From positions 1 through 64,000 of the forward strand of contig NZ_NFVA01000025.1 in the NCBI RefSeq assembly GCF_002264395.1: DNA of 64,000 nucleotides, in the 5' to 3' direction. This document shows positions 16,707 through 25,608 of the stretch, piece by piece. A program made the translations under genes and the position numbers. The DNA comes from Paenibacillus sp. VTT E-133291. Its GTDB lineage: Bacteria; Bacillota; Bacilli; Paenibacillales; Paenibacillaceae. The notes beneath the pieces were generated by a model. The model saw only the letters and a program-made list of their open reading frames with translations. It did no database searches and was not told the origin of the DNA. Position 1 is the stretch's first letter. Each line of letters starts with the position of its first letter.

Positions 16707-19169
16707 TTACAGCTTTACCCGCTGCAAACGAAGTGCATTCAAAACGACGGACACAGAACTGAATGCCATCGCAGCTCCAGCTAGCCATGGAGCTAGAAAT
16801 CCGAGTGCAGCAATCGGTATACCTATTGTATTGTATGCAAGTGCCCAGAACAAATTCTGCTTAATATTACTCATCGTTTTACGGCTCATCATAATGGCAT
16901 CGGGTATGCTCTTCAGATCTCCCCGCATCAGTGTAATATCTGCAGCCTCCATTGCTACATCCGTACCTGTACCGATCGCCATGCCCGTATCTGCAGTAGC
17001 CAGTGCAGGAGCATCATTGATGCCATCTCCAACCATAGCTACCTTTGTCCCATTCCGCTGCAGCTTACGAACTTCCTCCGCTTTGCCTTCCGGCAGAACC
17101 TCTGCTAACACTTTTCGAATACCTGCTTGCTTCGCAATAGCTTCTGCGGTGATTTTATTGTCACCTGTAATCATAATGACCTCTATGCCCATCGCATGAA
17201 GCGCAGCTACAGCTGCTTTTGAGGTTGGTTTAATCGTATCGGCAACAGCGACAATCCCGGCAATCTCATCGCCCACCGCTACAAGCATAGCTGTCTTTCC
17301 TGCCTCTTCCAGTCTCTTCATGACTGGGGTCCACTCTGTGATGTCCAATTGATGATCTTCCATCATACGCCGTGTACCCACCCTAACTTGTTGATCGGAG
17401 ACAACAGCCATAATTCCCCGTCCAGGTACATTATCAAACTGTTCAGCGGCGGGTAAGATCAATTCTCTGTCAGCAGCTCCTGCTACGATGGCTTCCGCAA
17501 GCGGATGTTCTGATAATTTCTCGGCTGCCGCAGTTAAAGCTAATAAACGATTCTCCGCACTTTCTTTACCATAAGCGGCAATTCCAGTGGTAGTCACGAT
17601 ATCAGTCAGTATGGGCTTACCATTTGTAACCGTACCTGTCTTATCTAAAACAACGATCTTAATCCCTTGTGCGCCTTCTAAATGCTCACCACCCTTGAAC
17701 AGGATACCAAGCTCTGCAGCGCGGCCCGATCCCGCCATAATGGAGGTTGGCGTTGCAAGACCTAACGCACATGGACAAGCGATTACGAGCACCGCAATAG
17801 CTTTTTCAAGGGCATCGGCAAATTGACCAGGTGCTGCCCAGAAGTACCAGACCAAGAAAGTGATCATCGCAATGCCTACAACAATCGGTACAAAAATACC
17901 TGAGATGACATCCGCGATCCGCTGGATAGGCGCTTTGGAGCCTTGGGCCTCCTCCACTACTCTAATGATTTGAGCGAGTGCAGTGTCTCTTCCTACTTTG
18001 TTAGCTTTAATTCTTAAGATCCCATTCTTATTTAATGTAGCACCGATAACGGTATCTCCGGTTTTTTTCTCTACAGGAATACTTTCTCCGGTCAACATAG
18101 ACTCGTCCACAGAAGAGGAACCCTCTACTACCTCGCCATCCACCGGCACCTTTGTTCCGGGCTTCACCAATACAATATCGCCGGGAATCACTTCATCTGT
18201 CGAGATATTCATTTCTTTGCCATCACGGATCACGAGAGCCGTCTTTGCCTGAAGCCCCATTAAGCTCTTAATGGCGTCAGAGGAACGTCCTTTGGCTAGC
18301 GCCTCGAACCATTTACCGACAAGGATGAGCGTGATGAGTACAGCACTCGTCTCATAATACATTTGGGTGGTATGATTCATTCCCTTCATACTTAATGAAT
18401 CAATCGTCAGATAAAGACTGTAGAAATACGCTGCTGATGTCCCCAGTACGACCAACACATCCATATTGGCACTCCCGTTACGAAGTGCTTTATACGCGCC
18501 TACGTAGAACTGCCAGCCGATGATAAACTGTACGGGGGTCGCCAGAACAAGCTGAAACCAAGGATTCATAAATATCTCCGGTGTTGGAATCCAGCTTGTG
18601 AATGAGAAATGACCTGCCATCGCCCATAACAACGGGAAAGAAAGAATAGCAGAAATGATCCACTTCCACTTCTTATGCTGAATTTCCTGTACACGACGGT
18701 CCACATGATCCTTGCGGTCTTCTTTAAGTGTAGCTTTATATCCGATATTGCTTACCTTCTCCATGATCTCTCTTGGACTAATATTACCGGGAGTATATTG
18801 TACATGTGCCGTTTCCAGCGCTAAATTCACATTCACTGCTGCGATCCCCGGCGTACGACTCAACACTTTTTCGATCCGCGCCGAGCATGCAGCGCAGGTC
18901 ATGCCTGATATATCAAAATCCGCGGTCTCTTTGACGGTATCATAACCAAGAGCGCGGATTTTATCTTCAATTTGTGGTAACCCTGATACAGAAGGATCAA
19001 ATCCGACAGTGGCTTGTTCCAAGGCCAAATTTACATTTGCGCGAGAAACACCCTCCATCCGGGACAAACCTTTCTCAATTCGAGCTGCACAAGCAGAACA
19101 GGTCATGCCTGTAATCTGTACGGTCGCTTGCTGTTCATTGGGTGAAGCTGTTATTTTTAACTTATCCAT
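16707..19169 (-). CDS. copA: Cu(+)-exporting P1B-type ATPase
   Basis: An 820-residue copper pump. It has two N-terminal heavy-metal-associated domains, with GMTCSAC (21-27) and GMTCAAC (89-95), eight transmembrane helices with the CPC metal site (465-467), phosphorylated Asp509 in DKTGT, the TGES actuator loop and GDGINDAPA. It exports Cu(I) from the cytoplasm using ATP. The gene is preceded by its own CsoR-like operator and follows csoR and copZ, separated from them by a terminator. A nitroreductase gene follows. Typical length for CopA; no missing motifs. Confidence 0.96.
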   Translation of the reverse strand: MDKLKITASPNEQQATVQITGMTCSACAARIEKGLSRMEGVSRANVNLALEQATVGFDPSVSGLPQIEDKIRALGYDTVKETADFDISGMTCAACSARIEKVLSRTPGIAAVNVNLALETAHVQYTPGNISPREIMEKVSNIGYKATLKEDRKDHVDRRVQEIQHKKWKWIISAILSFPLLWAMAGHFSFTSWIPTPEIFMNPWFQLVLATPVQFIIGWQFYVGAYKALRNGSANMDVLVVLGTSAAYFYSLYLTIDSLSMKGMNHTTQMYYETSAVLITLILVGKWFEALAKGRSSDAIKSLMGLQAKTALVIRDGKEMNISTDEVIPGDIVLVKPGTKVPVDGEVVEGSSSVDESMLTGESIPVEKKTGDTVIGATLNKNGILRIKANKVGRDTALAQIIRVVEEAQGSKAPIQRIADVISGIFVPIVVGIAMITFLVWYFWAAPGQFADALEKAIAVLVIACPCALGLATPTSIMAGSGRAAELGILFKGGEHLEGAQGIKIVVLDKTGTVTNGKPILTDIVTTTGIAAYGKESAENRLLALTAAAEKLSEHPLAEAIVAGAADRELILPAAEQFDNVPGRGIMAVVSDQQVRVGTRRMMEDHQLDITEWTPVMKRLEEAGKTAMLVAVGDEIAGIVAVADTIKPTSKAAVAALHAMGIEVIMITGDNKITAEAIAKQAGIRKVLAEVLPEGKAEEVRKLQRNGTKVAMVGDGINDAPALATADTGMAIGTGTDVAMEAADITLMRGDLKSIPDAIMMSRKTMSNIKQNLFWALAYNTIGIPIAALGFLAPWLAGAAMAFSSVSVVLNALRLQRVKL

Positions 19170-19185
19170 GATTCCAAAGCCTCCT

Positions 19186-19204
19186 CATACCCCTATAGAG
19201 TATG
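19186..19204 (-). promoter_or_regulatory. CsoR-type operator before copA
   Basis: CATACCCCTATAGAGTATG, a GC-centred imperfect palindrome like the csoR-promoter site at 19916-19932, lies directly upstream of the copA ribosome binding site (AGGAGG). It implies separate copper control of copA. No clear -35/-10 pair was found next to it. Confidence 0.6.
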
Positions 19205-19222
19205 ATAATTTCTATAAAAAGA

Positions 19223-19267
19223 AAAGGCATTGGAGCTTATGGCATCCCCATAACAGCTCCAAGCCTT
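19223..19267 (-). terminator. Terminator between copZ and copA
   Basis: On the minus strand a long hairpin (AAGGCTTGGAGCT ... AGCTCCAATGCCTTT) with a T-rich tail follows copZ. It should end most csoR-copZ transcripts and separate them from copA. Confidence 0.75.
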
Positions 19268-19283
19268 ATTACTGTGCTTCAAA

Positions 19284-19484
19284 TTAAACTACATCATACC
19301 CTTGCTCTTCAATAGCTTCTTTAATAGCTCCAAGGCTCACCTTGTTCTCATCATACTCAACGGAAACTTTTTTAGCTGCAAGATCCACTTTAGCAGTAGC
19401 TCCAAGATTACCTACAGCCTTCTCTACAGAGTTGACACAGTGACCACAAGACATTCCTTCGACATTTAATGTAGCGTTCGACAT
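19284..19484 (-). CDS. copZ: Copper chaperone CopZ
   Basis: A 66-residue single heavy-metal-associated domain with the Cu(I)-binding motif GMSCGHC (residues 11-17) and the ferredoxin-like beta-alpha-beta pattern. It carries Cu(I) in the cytosol to CopA and can pass it to CsoR. Its position between csoR and copA is the standard Bacillales arrangement. It starts with an ATG after GGAGG and is followed by a terminator hairpin before copA. Confidence 0.95.
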   Translation of the reverse strand: MSNATLNVEGMSCGHCVNSVEKAVGNLGATAKVDLAAKKVSVEYDENKVSLGAIKEAIEEQGYDVV

Positions 19485-19537
19485 TATTATTACCTCCAGT
19501 AAATGTTATGAAGCTATGCTTAAGAAGCATTAGCTTA

Positions 19538-19885
19538 TTATTTCATTAATTTGTTAACCGTGATTAGCAGCTCATCGATAACCTCATGTTCACCGGCTTC
19601 GATTCGTTCAACAATACAACTCTTCATATGCCCTTCCAGCAGCATCTTACCAACACCGTTTAGTGCCGCTTGAACCGCTGCGAGCTGATTGAGCACATCG
19701 TCACAATAAGTATCCCGCTCTATCATACCCTTTATCCCGCGGATCTGGCCTTCAATCCGGTTGAGGCGAGTATTCAAACCATTTTTGAAATCTGTCGAAT
19801 GATGACTCATTCGTTCTCCAGATACTGAAGAATGACAGTCAGCTTCACAGGATTTCTCAGTTTGTTCTTGCTTACTAGTAGACAT
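19538..19885 (-). CDS. csoR: Copper-sensing repressor CsoR
   Basis: A 115-residue member of the all-helical CsoR/RcnR family. The Cu(I) ligands Cys (DTYCDDVL), His and Cys (LEGHMKSC) are all present, which separates it from formaldehyde- or nickel-sensing relatives. The start is the ATG at 19885 behind AAGGAGG; a TTG seven codons upstream covers that site. An N-terminal extension of about 25 residues carries further Cys/His residues (SCEADCHSS, SHH), more than in B. subtilis CsoR. Its own promoter holds a CsoR operator in the spacer. When copper binds, it leaves the DNA and csoR-copZ and copA are expressed. Confidence 0.92.
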   Translation of the reverse strand: MSTSKQEQTEKSCEADCHSSVSGERMSHHSTDFKNGLNTRLNRIEGQIRGIKGMIERDTYCDDVLNQLAAVQAALNGVGKMLLEGHMKSCIVERIEAGEHEVIDELLITVNKLMK

Positions 19886-19908
19886 AAGGATCAGCCTCCT
19901 TGCCAATA

Positions 19909-19937
19909 ATATAATATACCCCCGTAGGGTATGTCAA
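19909..19937 (-). promoter_or_regulatory. csoR promoter with CsoR operator in the spacer
   Basis: On the minus strand TTGACA (19932-19937), 17 nt, TTATAT. The spacer is filled by the 17-bp near-palindrome ATACCCCCGTAGGGTAT (19916-19932), matching the TACCC-N-GGGTA type of CsoR sites. Confidence 0.8.
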
Positions 19938-19977
19938 GAGATGTTCTTTATTTCCTATCCCCTAAATCCCATTTTTT

Positions 19978-20077
19978 CAAGCATAAACGCCTTCGTTATC
20001 TATATAAGGACGGTTAGCGTTTAAGCGAGAAATATAAGACATATAGTATGGTGTGAAACTTATACTTCTTATATTTT
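19978..20077. repeat. 100-bp dispersed intergenic repeat, copy A
   Basis: This non-coding stretch is about 83% identical by eye to 60416-60515 over 100 positions without gaps. The left half is an imperfect hairpin (CATAAACGC ... GCGTTTAAG) with an internal CTTCG. The right half (starting GCGAGAAATATAAGA, ending CTTATATTTT) is AT-rich with partial self-complementarity. It lies between the csoR promoter and the DHA2 exporter gene. No coding potential; origin unknown, probably a genus-specific repeat. Confidence 0.75.
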
Positions 20078-20187
20078 AAAAAAACTATTGCTACCCTATT
20101 CAAATTTGAATATAATAAATTTTGCTTCTAACCTATGAACATTTTTTGAACGGATTTATCACTATTAGAAAAAGGAGCCTGCGAAGC

Positions 20188-21708
20188 ATGCATACTAAAG
20201 AAAGTAATCTTAAACTCGTAGTTATCGGCCTGCTGCTCGGTATTCTGATGTCCGCGATGGACAATACCATTGTAGCTTCAGCTATGGGAACCATTGTTTC
20301 CGACCTTGGCGGTCTGGACAAAATCGTATGGGTCACTTCGGCCTATATGGTCATGGTAATGGCTGGGACCCCAATCTTCGGCAAGCTCTCGGATATGTAT
20401 GGACGTAAACGTTTCTTCATGTTCGGACTGATTGTATTCCTGATTGGCTCAGCACTGTGCGGCACTGCAACCAGTATTACACAACTCAGTATTTACCGGG
20501 CTATTCAAGGGATCGGCGGCGGTGCACTAATGCCTATCGCCTTCACTATCGTTTTCGACATTTACCCGCCTGAAAAAAGAGGAAAGCTGACCGGCCTATT
20601 CGGTGCCGTCTTCGGAATCTCCAGTGTACTCGGACCATTATTAGGTGCATATATTACCGACTATGTAGGCTGGCAATGGGTATTCTACATTAACCTGCCG
20701 CTCGGAGTTATTGCACTGTTTCTGATCGCAACTTCGTACAAAGAATCGATCTCTCACGCTAAACAGCGCATCGACTGGGGCGGAGCCTTCACTCTCGTCA
20801 GCGCCATTATCTGCCTAATGTTTGCGCTAGAACTGGGAGGCAATCAATACGCTTGGGATTCCAGTGTCATTCTCGGCTTATTCGCCGGCTTCGCTGTACT
20901 CTTGCTGGCATTCATCCTCATTGAGAGAGTGGCGGCTGAACCTGTTATCTCGTTCGCGATGTTCAGTAAACGGTTGTTTGCAACAAGCAGTGTGACAGCC
21001 TTGTTCTATGGCTCTGCCTTTATCGTAGCCACCATCTACATTCCTATCTTTGTACAGGGCGTATTTGGCGGCTCCGCTACGAACTCTGGACTGATCCTCA
21101 TGCCGATGATGATCGGTACGGTCGTGGGCAGTCAGACCGGTGGGCTACTTACAACCAAAACCAGCTTCCGCAACATTATGATCCTATCCGCTGTCTGTTT
21201 TGTAGCAGGTGTCTACAGTCTAAGCACTTTATCACCAGATACCTCCCGTCTCATGCTTAATGTATTCATGGCCTTAACTGGATTCGGCGTGGGCTTCTCC
21301 TTCTCCGTGCTAAGCATGGCAGCTATCCATAATTTCGATATGCGCCAACGCGGTTCGGCAACTTCAACAAGTACCTTTATGCGCTCGCTTGGGATGACGC
21401 TGGGGATTACGATCTTCGGTATTATTCAGCGTAACAACTTCACTAGCAGCATTAGCGAAGCTTTTGGCGGAAGTGAGCAGTCAGCAGCCTTCGGCGATCC
21501 ACGGGCAGCCCTGACACCTGAAGCAAGAGCCAAGATTCCACCTGAAATTTTGGAGAAAATATCTAGTGCACTGTCCTCTTCAATCGCACATACCTTTATG
21601 TGGGCCATGATTCCTGCCGTCCTTGGTTTAGTCTTTGTGCTGCTGATGCCGAAAGACCGCCTCACCATCCCGAGTAAAACTGCTCAGGCGTCCGAGGGTA
21701 AAAGGTAA
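20188..21708 (+). CDS. DHA2-family MFS multidrug exporter (14 TM, EmrB/QacA type)
   Basis: A 506-residue membrane protein with about 14 transmembrane helices and drug:H+ antiporter signatures: MDNTIVASAMGTI at the first helix (motif D1-like), GKLSDMYGRKRF (motif A) and GPLLGAYITDYVGWQWVFYI (motif C region). It probably expels amphipathic drugs using the proton gradient. I start at the ATG at 20188 because AAAGGAG is upstream; the frame runs 22 codons further up without a binding site. A PadR regulator gene follows 4 nt after the stop, so the two form an operon and the exporter is likely under PadR control. Confidence 0.9.
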   Translation: MHTKESNLKLVVIGLLLGILMSAMDNTIVASAMGTIVSDLGGLDKIVWVTSAYMVMVMAGTPIFGKLSDMYGRKRFFMFGLIVFLIGSALCGTATSITQLSIYRAIQGIGGGALMPIAFTIVFDIYPPEKRGKLTGLFGAVFGISSVLGPLLGAYITDYVGWQWVFYINLPLGVIALFLIATSYKESISHAKQRIDWGGAFTLVSAIICLMFALELGGNQYAWDSSVILGLFAGFAVLLLAFILIERVAAEPVISFAMFSKRLFATSSVTALFYGSAFIVATIYIPIFVQGVFGGSATNSGLILMPMMIGTVVGSQTGGLLTTKTSFRNIMILSAVCFVAGVYSLSTLSPDTSRLMLNVFMALTGFGVGFSFSVLSMAAIHNFDMRQRGSATSTSTFMRSLGMTLGITIFGIIQRNNFTSSISEAFGGSEQSAAFGDPRAALTPEARAKIPPEILEKISSALSSSIAHTFMWAMIPAVLGLVFVLLMPKDRLTIPSKTAQASEGKR

Positions 21709-21712
21709 TTAT

Positions 21713-22276
21713 ATGTCGATGAAATTGGCTATTCTCGGACTATTGCTTGAACGAAATATGCATCCCTATGAAATTACACTAGTCATGAAAGAGCGCTCCA
21801 TGGACCGGATTACAAAGCTCCAGCTTGGGTCTCTCTACTACGCTGTCGATAAACTTGCACAAGATGGTTATATCGAAGCTTTAGAAGTGATTAGCAGCAG
21901 TGATCGCCCAGACAAAACCATTTACGGTATTACTGAGCAAGGTAAAAATTTATTCGAGCAGTTAATTCTACAGCAAATTAAAAAGAACGAGCCCTTCTAT
22001 CATCCGATGTATATGGCTCTAGCCATGTCCCGTCATGTTGATCAAAACAAGGTGGAGAAGCTGCTCGAAGAACGTATTCGGGAAACCGAACATCAGGTGA
22101 ATCTGGCTTATCAGGTATATGAAGAACATATTCCTATTGTTCCTCGTTCCGCCCTTCATCTCATGTACGGCACCTATGAACACACCCTTATTGAACTAAA
22201 ATGGCTGCAACGTCTCTATGATGATGTTGTAGCACGCAAGTTGAATGACATTGGAACACCACTTAATACAGAGTAG
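21713..22276 (+). CDS. PadR-family transcriptional regulator
   Basis: A 187-residue protein with the PadR winged helix at the N-terminus (MKLAILGLLLERNMHPYEIT, then GSLYYAVDKLAQDGYIE) and a C-terminal helical dimerisation domain (Vir_C-like). It immediately follows a DHA2 exporter gene and probably represses the pair until a drug-like ligand binds, as with LmrR-type PadR proteins. AAAGGT precedes the ATG. Its stop codon lies inside the terminator stem. Confidence 0.9.
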   Translation: MSMKLAILGLLLERNMHPYEITLVMKERSMDRITKLQLGSLYYAVDKLAQDGYIEALEVISSSDRPDKTIYGITEQGKNLFEQLILQQIKKNEPFYHPMYMALAMSRHVDQNKVEKLLEERIRETEHQVNLAYQVYEEHIPIVPRSALHLMYGTYEHTLIELKWLQRLYDDVVARKLNDIGTPLNTE

Positions 22277-22296
22277 AGTCCTTAGGGCCTCTACTC
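22271..22296 (+). terminator. Terminator after the padR gene
   Basis: GAGTAGAG / CTCTACTC hairpin followed by TTTTTTT; the left arm includes the padR stop codon. Confidence 0.85.
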
Positions 22297-22393
22297 TTTT
22301 TTTACTTTTACAGATACAATAAATACCATGCTAGAATCTAAGCGTGTACAATATGTACGTGTATGCAATCATATTTCCCTAGGAGGAATCACA

Positions 22394-23371
22394 TTGTTGA
22401 GAACGCTGCCTTTAAACAAGCGCGGTATACCAGCCAGCCGTATTGCTCTAGGTTGTATGGGATTTGGTGGGGGCTGGGATCATGAACCGATCACCACCGA
22501 GAATGTTAAGCAAGGACATGCAGCCGTCGACGCTGCACGATCTATTGGTATCAATATGTTTGATCACGCAGATATTTATACCCGTGGTAAAGCCGAGAAG
22601 GTATTCGGTCAGATCTTTAAAGAACGCCCAGGACTCCGCGAAGAAATCATTATCCAATCAAAGTGCGGTATTAAGCTAATGGAGCCTGGAGACAGTTCTA
22701 ATGTCTTTGATTTCTCTAGCCAGCATATTCTAAGCAGTGTGGATGGAATATTATCACGACTAGGAACGGAATATATTGATATTCTGCTGCTGCATCGACC
22801 TGATCCTTTAATGGATCCGGAGGAAGTGGCCTCCGCATTACATCAATTGAAGACAGCTGGTAAGGTTCGTCATTTCGGCGTCTCCAATATGAGTGCAGCG
22901 CAGATCAAAATGCTGCAAGCCTATTGCGATGAACCTTTTATCGTAAACCAGCTACACATGAGCCTAGCCAAGCTCAGCTGGGTCGATGCTGGAATCAGTG
23001 TAAACCGTGAACCTTGGAAGGATATTACCTTTCCCGAAGGAACCCTTGAACATTGCCGAATGGAGAACATTCAGCTTCAAGCTTGGGGCCCACTCGCACA
23101 AGGCATATTTAGCGGACGTTCATTAGAGGATCAGCCAGAGAATATCGTCCAGACAGCCGCCATGGTTAAACAAATTGCAGATAAAAAAGGAACAACACCC
23201 GAAGCCATAGTGCTATCCTGGCTAATGACACATCCGGCAGCTATTCAGCCTGTGATTGGGACTGTGAATCCGCAGCGCATCGCTGCCTGCGCCGATGCGG
23301 ACAAGCTGGAGCTTACTCGAAAAGAATGGTATGACCTATATGTTAGTTCACGTGGTACTCGTCTTCCCTAA
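22394..23371 (+). CDS. Aldo/keto reductase
   Basis: A 325-residue (beta/alpha)8 NADPH oxidoreductase. It shows the AKR catalytic residues Asp and Tyr in FDHADIYTRGKAE, the Lys in IIIQSKCGI and the conserved loop DILLLHRPDPLMDP. It resembles the YcsN/YdhF group of Bacillales; the substrate is unknown. I start at TTG 22394, 7 nt after AGGAGG; the frame upstream has no binding site. It stands alone between two terminators. Confidence 0.88.
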   Translation: MLRTLPLNKRGIPASRIALGCMGFGGGWDHEPITTENVKQGHAAVDAARSIGINMFDHADIYTRGKAEKVFGQIFKERPGLREEIIIQSKCGIKLMEPGDSSNVFDFSSQHILSSVDGILSRLGTEYIDILLLHRPDPLMDPEEVASALHQLKTAGKVRHFGVSNMSAAQIKMLQAYCDEPFIVNQLHMSLAKLSWVDAGISVNREPWKDITFPEGTLEHCRMENIQLQAWGPLAQGIFSGRSLEDQPENIVQTAAMVKQIADKKGTTPEAIVLSWLMTHPAAIQPVIGTVNPQRIAACADADKLELTRKEWYDLYVSSRGTRLP

Positions 23372-23404
23372 CTGAACCCACAATTAAAACTCGCAAGAAT
23401 TCTT

Positions 23405-23441
23405 AATAGCCTAATCGTGCTTCACGCACGATTAGGCTATT
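23405..23441 (+). terminator. Terminator after the aldo/keto reductase gene
   Basis: Perfect 16-bp stem (AATAGCCTAATCGTGC and its complement) with a 5-nt loop, followed by TTTTT. Confidence 0.92.
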
Positions 23442-23465
23442 TTTAATGCAGTCGCCTCTTATACC

Positions 23466-23569
23466 GTTCTTTATTGCGAATAAAAATAGATATCAAGCGA
23501 TAAACCGAGATAAATAGAGATAAATTAACATTATCGTTCTTTATAGAGCACAAATGAGACTTATTGACA
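23466..23569 (+). promoter_or_regulatory. SinR-type sites and -35 region upstream of tapA
   Basis: Two copies of GTTCTTT, which fits the known B. subtilis SinR half-site GTTCTYT, occur at 23466-23472 and 23536-23542. A perfect TTGACA lies at 23564-23569. A -10 at ideal distance is not obvious; TATTAT at 23594-23599 is the best candidate. Together with the palindrome at 23612-23631 this looks like a SinR-repressed matrix promoter. Confidence 0.6.
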
Positions 23570-23611
23570 GTTTTCTTTTCAAATTATTCCATGTATTATT
23601 CATTACAGAAG

Positions 23612-23631
23612 TTGTTCTTAATAAAGAACAA
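23612..23631. promoter_or_regulatory. Palindromic SinR operator before tapA
   Basis: TTGTTCTTAATAAAGAACAA has 8-bp perfect arms. B. subtilis SinR operators at the tapA and eps promoters have the same GTTCT-N6-AGAAC geometry. It lies just before the tapA-like gene, and a SinR homologue is encoded 2.7 kb downstream. Confidence 0.7.
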
Positions 23632-23677
23632 CAATAACGAACCAAAGAAACTCAAGACATTGAGGGGAGGTATTCCT

Positions 23678-24928
23678 CTGAGACCCAGATCAGCAAAAAG
23701 AAGGCCTAAACGAAAGAAGCAAATCGGATTACGTGTTCTGCAATCAGGAATGGCTGTCTCCGTCTTGTTTCTGACTACCTCGCAGCAAGTGGGTAGTACC
23801 TATGGTGGTTTTGGAGCTACTGCGCAAACCACTAGCACCATTAGCTTTTGCGAAGTATTTCCAAACTCGATCAAGGGGCTTCTAACAGAACTCAAAGATC
23901 ATATCGAAAGAGCTAATGCTTTAAAAGGATCTCTGCAAAGCTATACCCCTTCAGGCAGTCTCTCAGACGTTTCGGGAATAGAAGGCATGACGCTGGATGA
24001 GCTTGATGTCGCAGCGCAAGAGATTTCCACACAAATCTCCGCACTTCAATCTCAAATCAATGGCGTGAATGAGCAACTGGCCACAAACAGCCAAATTTGG
24101 AACGAAATCAATGGTGAGCTGAACGCAGCAGCAGCCGTCCTATTCCAGATTGGAGGATATATGACCTCTCTAGATTCAAACTGTCTAGAAATCAAGGATG
24201 AACCATTCTTCAGAGAGCTGCAAAGCAGCCTAAATCAAAGTGGGGTAATCTCTGAATCTCTAAATGCTTCATTAAAGGGAGTTATCCAGTACCTAAACTT
24301 CATACACGACATCGGCCTTCCATTTGCTTCGGTAGTGACCAGTGATGTATATGGACAACCCGAGTTACGCAATGAGGCGTTTCAGCAGCCGTTGCCTTTC
24401 CTGATTCCTTTTAGTCAGCCGGCCGGCAATATCTCTAGCGAACTGACCTCCACTTATGAGAATCTCAACACTGAAATGAATGACCTTAAAGAATCCGCTA
24501 CTTCAGGAATCAGCAATCTTCAGAGTCAGCTCCAATTGATCAGTCAAGCCCGTGAACAACAATTGGAAGCCCTTGAGAAAGCCCGATTAGAGGCGCTGGA
24601 ACAAGCGAAGAAAGAAGAAGAGCGTTTGGCCCTGGAGAAGAAGGAAAAGCAAGAAGCCGAGGACAAAGCGAAAGCAGAAGAGAAAACAAAAACGGAAGTG
24701 ACTCCACCGACAGGTGAAGCAGCTCCAGAAAACATAAATAAAGAACAACCTGAAGCCCCAGCCACTAACCCGGTCGTTCCGGGAGTTGGTGAAGAGCCAA
24801 CGATTCCACAAGATGTACCACAGCAAAAGGTTCCTCAGGAGACGCCAAAGGCGGAAGATACAACCTCTTCCCCACCGGCAGCAACACCAGCTCCTGCGGC
24901 CCCTCAACAAGACAAAGGTGGAGAATAA
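23678..24928 (+). CDS. tapA: TapA-like matrix fibre anchoring/assembly protein
   Basis: About 416 residues, first gene of a tapA-sipW-tasA set. It opens with a basic N-terminus (RPRSAKRRPKRKK) and a hydrophobic signal region (GMAVSVLFLTT), then GSTYGGFGATAQTTSTISFC, resembling SipW-type cleavage regions. A helical coiled-coil domain follows (about 70-320), ending in a charged A/E/K/R repeat, and then a Pro/Glu/Thr/Lys-rich tail. B. subtilis TapA is shorter but has the same signal, Cys and acidic tail. The only well-placed ribosome site (GGGGAGG, 7 nt) serves a CTG at 23678, an unusual start; the first in-frame ATG would cut the signal. Identity rests mainly on context. Confidence 0.7.
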   Translation: MRPRSAKRRPKRKKQIGLRVLQSGMAVSVLFLTTSQQVGSTYGGFGATAQTTSTISFCEVFPNSIKGLLTELKDHIERANALKGSLQSYTPSGSLSDVSGIEGMTLDELDVAAQEISTQISALQSQINGVNEQLATNSQIWNEINGELNAAAAVLFQIGGYMTSLDSNCLEIKDEPFFRELQSSLNQSGVISESLNASLKGVIQYLNFIHDIGLPFASVVTSDVYGQPELRNEAFQQPLPFLIPFSQPAGNISSELTSTYENLNTEMNDLKESATSGISNLQSQLQLISQAREQQLEALEKARLEALEQAKKEEERLALEKKEKQEAEDKAKAEEKTKTEVTPPTGEAAPENINKEQPEAPATNPVVPGVGEEPTIPQDVPQQKVPQETPKAEDTTSSPPAATPAPAAPQQDKGGE

Positions 24929-24929
24929 T

Positions 24930-25517
24930 ATGCGGATTAAAAAAATGATCAACAATACATTATCGAGCATCATGCTTGTCATCTTTATCCTGCTGGTGGT
25001 AGCTGTAGTTTTATCAAAGGCCTCCGGCGGTGAACCTGCCTTCTTCGGATACCAGATCAAATCCGTACTCTCTGGTTCGATGGAACCAGGGATTCACACC
25101 GGATCGATTGTCGCTTTAAAACCCGGAGGAGATATGAATCGCTTCAAAAAAGGCGATGTTATCACCTTTAGAAATGAAGAAAACCTGCTCATTACTCACC
25201 GTGTTGTGGAAGCAACAATGAACAACGCTACTGGTGAAGCCATGTATCGTACGAAAGGCGATAACAATGATGCGCCTGATATGAACCCTACCAGTTCAAC
25301 GAATGTTGTAGCTGAGTATACCGGGGTTACCGTACCTTACGTAGGTTACGCTATGAATTTCGCAGTTTCCAAAGCTGGAAGTGTCGTGCTCATGATCGTA
25401 CCAGGCTTGATGCTCCTGCTCTATGCCCTGTACTCATCATGGAAGGCTGTAGCTGCACTCGAAAAGAAAAATGCTGCTATACTGCCCACCTCTCCACCCC
25501 CAACTGAAATACAGTAA
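24930..25517 (+). CDS. sipW: SipW-type signal peptidase I
   Basis: A 195-residue membrane peptidase of the SipW/ER type. It has an N-terminal transmembrane anchor (13-29), catalytic Ser50 in SVLSGSMEP and His90 in LLITHRVV in place of the usual Lys, the conserved TKGDNNDAPD box and a second C-terminal transmembrane helix. SipW cleaves the signal peptides of TapA and TasA. The ATG at 24930 follows GGTGGAG by 6 nt and comes right after the tapA stop; the frame is open for 48 codons upstream but lies inside tapA. The B. subtilis gene order is preserved. Confidence 0.93.
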   Translation: MRIKKMINNTLSSIMLVIFILLVVAVVLSKASGGEPAFFGYQIKSVLSGSMEPGIHTGSIVALKPGGDMNRFKKGDVITFRNEENLLITHRVVEATMNNATGEAMYRTKGDNNDAPDMNPTSSTNVVAEYTGVTVPYVGYAMNFAVSKAGSVVLMIVPGLMLLLYALYSSWKAVAALEKKNAAILPTSPPPTEIQ

Positions 25518-25608
25518 TCCGTTGATTGTCCGCTTCCGCTTACGAACCGGAAGTTACAATATATAAATTTTATAAAAAAACCACAAAAACCGAGGAGGAA
25601 TTTTAATT

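Noticed and set aside
19943..19949. GTTCTTT SinR half-site upstream of csoR
   Set aside because: A single 7-mer is expected by chance in this AT-rich DNA and has no link to matrix genes.
23564..23677. Upstream extension of the tapA-like frame from TTG 23564
   Set aside because: The TTG is the first half of a TTGACA -35 box, the stretch contains the SinR palindrome, and no ribosome site precedes it.
24786..24929. N-terminal extension of SipW
   Set aside because: It lies inside the tapA-like gene in another frame; ATG 24930 has a well-spaced ribosome site and begins a normal SipW.
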